From Pseudomonadota bacterium (GTDB lineage: Bacteria > Pseudomonadota > Gammaproteobacteria > Steroidobacterales > Steroidobacteraceae): 46,428 nt of DNA. The notes under the pieces are model-generated. The model saw only the letters and a list, made by a program, of their open reading frames with translations, had not been told where the DNA came from and did not search any database. Shown piece after piece: positions 44,937-46,428 of the stretch. Each line of letters begins with the position of its first letter. The first letter of the stretch is position 1. The stretch spans positions 1 through 46,428 of the forward strand of contig JAKCDC010000019.1 of the NCBI GenBank assembly GCA_021838635.1, read 5' to 3'. The translations under genes were made by a program, and so were the position numbers.

Positions 44937-45815
44937 ATGTTCACCGGGAGTCTCGTCGCGATTGTCACGCCCATGACGAGCGATGGCGCGGTGGATGTCG
45001 AGGCCTGGGATCGACTGATCGACTGGCACATCGACAGCGGCACGCGCGGCGTGGTGATCGGCGGGACTACGGGTGAGTCCGCGACGCTCGAGGAGCACGA
45101 ACTCATCGCGCTCGCCGAGTGGACGTGCGAGCGCAGCGCGGGCCGGATCGCGGTCGTGGTCGGTGCCGGCTCGAGCAGCACGGCGGCGACGGTGGGGCGC
45201 GCGCGCAGTCTGGCGCACCTGCCGATCGATGCGCTGCTGGTTGTCACGCCAGCGTACAATCGGCCTACGCAGGAAGGACTGTACCGGCATTTCGCGGCGG
45301 TGGCCGAGGCGGCCACCAAGCCCTTGATTCTTTACAATGTCCCCACCCGCACCGCCGTGGACATGCTGCCGGCAACGACCGGACGGCTCTCGCAACTCCC
45401 CGGGATCGTCGCGGTCAAAGAGGCCGTGCCGGGTGCAGACCGGGTGCGGCAGATCCTCGCCTTGAGCCAGGACGGATTCCTCGTCCTGAGCGGGGATGAT
45501 GCGACGGCCCGCGAGGCGATCCTCGCTGGGGCGCGTGGGGTAATTTCGGTGAGTGCGAACGTCGCGCCGAGAGCGATGTCCGAGATGGTCACGGCGGCGC
45601 TGTGCGGTGATTCGGCTGCGGCGATGCGTCTGGATTCGCCCTTACAGGGGCTGCATCAGGCGCTGTTTCTCGAGGCCAACCCCATTCCGGTCAAATGGGC
45701 CCTGGCGCAGCTGGGGCGCATCGGCGCGGGGATCCGGTTGCCGCTGACGGAACTGTCCGAGTCCCACTGGCCGGGGGTACTGGCCGCGTTGCGGGCCGCG
45801 GGCCAAATGGCCTAA
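44937..45815 (+). CDS. dapA: 4-hydroxy-tetrahydrodipicolinate synthase
   Basis: The 292-residue protein has the same length as E. coli DapA and all key residues: Thr44, Thr45 (GGTTGES), Tyr107, Tyr133, Arg138 and the Schiff-base Lys161 (VAVKEA). It condenses pyruvate with aspartate semialdehyde on the way to lysine and peptidoglycan. ATG 44937 is chosen for length; an upstream in-frame ATG at 44883 would add 18 residues. It heads a transcript with the lipoprotein gene. Confidence 0.95.
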   Translation: MFTGSLVAIVTPMTSDGAVDVEAWDRLIDWHIDSGTRGVVIGGTTGESATLEEHELIALAEWTCERSAGRIAVVVGAGSSSTAATVGRARSLAHLPIDALLVVTPAYNRPTQEGLYRHFAAVAEAATKPLILYNVPTRTAVDMLPATTGRLSQLPGIVAVKEAVPGADRVRQILALSQDGFLVLSGDDATAREAILAGARGVISVSANVAPRAMSEMVTAALCGDSAAAMRLDSPLQGLHQALFLEANPIPVKWALAQLGRIGAGIRLPLTELSESHWPGVLAALRAAGQMA

Positions 45816-45863
45816 AGCCCCGTGAGGGGTCGGGCCGCCATGAATAGTCGAGGAGAGTCGTTG

Positions 45864-46157
45864 ATGAAACTCAGAGCCGCATGGGCTCTTGCCGCCGTGT
45901 TGCCGGTGCTGTCCGGTTGCCATGCACTGCGTGCGGTGACGGCCGAGTCCTGTCACAAGCCGCAGCCCTACCAGAAGGCGGTCAGTGTCCCGCCGCTGAA
46001 AGTCCCGTCCGGATTGAACCGCCCGAACACCGCTAATGCGCTGGCGGTGCCGGTGCTGAAGGGGCCGACGCCGCCGCCGCCGACGGCGAAGGATCCGTGT
46101 CTGGATGCGCCGCCGTCCTATGTTGTGCCGCATCCCCTCCCGGCGCCGAAGGACTGA
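45864..46157 (+). CDS. Small lipoprotein with BamC-like start
   Basis: The 97-residue protein has a lipobox, VLSGC, at about residue 19. The segment YQKAVSVPPLKVPSGL recalls the first part of mature BamC, and the position after dapA is that of bamC in many gammaproteobacteria. The rest of BamC is absent and the tail is Pro-rich. AGGAGA precedes the ATG. It may be a shortened BamC relative; function is unproven. Confidence 0.75.
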   Translation: MKLRAAWALAAVLPVLSGCHALRAVTAESCHKPQPYQKAVSVPPLKVPSGLNRPNTANALAVPVLKGPTPPPPTAKDPCLDAPPSYVVPHPLPAPKD

Positions 46158-46212
46158 ATTTGGCAATTCGTGCGGTCGGTCTGGCGTGGTGGGCCGAGCG
46201 TAGTATTATGCG

Positions 46213-46238
46213 CGCCCCGTTCGGTGCCGGACGGGGCG
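46213..46238. terminator. Hairpin before tRNA-Ser
   Basis: CGCCCCGT (46213-46220) and ACGGGGCG (46231-46238) form a perfect 8-bp stem with a 10-base loop. It lies between the lipoprotein gene and tRNA-Ser. No T-run follows. TATTAT at 46204-46209 just upstream could be the tRNA -10, in which case the hairpin would be in its leader. Confidence 0.35.
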
Positions 46239-46281
46239 TGCTGAAGCCCCGCCGAGCATGGCGGGACGGGACGCAGGACGC

Positions 46282-46373
46282 GGAGAGGTGGCCGAGCGGT
46301 CGAAGGCGCTGGACTGGAATTCCAGTAACATCTTCACGGGTGTTCGTGGGTTCGAATCCCACCCTCTCCGCCA
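46282..46373 (+). tRNA. tRNA-Ser(GGA)
   Basis: The 92-base sequence folds as a class II tRNA. The acceptor strands are GGAGAGG and CCTCTCC. The anticodon stem CTGGA/TCCAG encloses CTGGAAT with anticodon GGA. A long variable arm, as in serine tRNAs, and a T arm with GTTCGAATC follow. CCA is encoded at 46371-46373. Confidence 0.95.
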
Positions 46374-46409
46374 GTTCAGTGTTTCCGGGTGTCGCGCAGT
46401 GAGGCGGAA

Positions 46410-46415
46410 TATAAT
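46410..46415 (+). promoter_or_regulatory. -10 element near the right edge
   Basis: A consensus TATAAT lies just after tRNA-Ser in an AT-rich patch. No good -35 is visible. It may serve a gene beyond the window. Confidence 0.35.
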
Positions 46416-46428
46416 AAAAACAAGAACT

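Overview
The window is GC-rich bacterial chromosome, most likely from a gammaproteobacterium near the Xanthomonadales/Nevskiales. The support is gene content and order: sufR-sufB-sufC-sufD-sufS-sufU-sufT, a complete Mla lipid-transport set, a gcvR-bcp-phoH-M48 peptidase-mlaA run, and dapA followed by a small lipoprotein and tRNA-Ser. No rRNA operon, CRISPR array or recognisable insertion sequence is present.

Region 1 (1-5544) is the right-hand end of an integrated element. A tyrosine integrase, a coiled-coil protein, an AlpA-type regulator, a 56-residue Cys-rich protein and a Toprim primase-helicase all read leftward, and another Cys-rich gene runs off the left edge. The element ends in a 46-bp 3' fragment of tRNA-Glu(TTC), so the intact tRNA-Glu and the rest of the element should lie to the left of the window. 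Region 2 (5545-7816) is gene-poor and holds an isolated DUF5672 gene. Region 3 (7817-10311) has an ICMT-type membrane methyltransferase divergent from a NarL-type two-component pair.

Region 4 (10397-15437) carries metC, a small membrane protein, an HDOD protein, an EamA transporter and a UDP-glucuronate 4-epimerase. Region 5 (15448-20774) is a sugar-acid catabolic cluster: an SMP-30 lactonase, a DgoK-type kinase, an NTF2-like protein, an IlvD/Edd dehydratase and a FadR-type GntR regulator. It has no recognisable aldolase. Region 6 (21148-28686) holds an ANTAR regulator, an Hpt-like/degenerate-GGDEF/EAL protein, a secreted amidase, a class III aminotransferase and a GAF-GGDEF diguanylate cyclase. 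A perfect CRP-type palindrome lies upstream of the cyclase.

Region 7 (28875-35176) is the SUF iron-sulphur assembly operon, read leftward from sufR. Its promoter -10 is overlapped by an IscR type-1-like operator. Region 8 (35286-41856) is a class I fructose-bisphosphate aldolase gene followed by mlaFEDCB, converging on mlaA at a 13-bp hairpin. mlaA is the last gene of the leftward run gcvR-bcp-phoH-M48-mlaA. Region 9 (44823-46428) is dapA, a BamC-like short lipoprotein and tRNA-Ser(GGA).

The best candidates for something undescribed are the half-swapped AlpA regulator, the small protein translationally coupled to the primase, the methyltransferase/two-component module with an unassigned downstream ORF, and the pairing of an ANTAR protein with an Hpt-EAL protein. 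All functional statements rest on reading motifs by eye. No database search was run.
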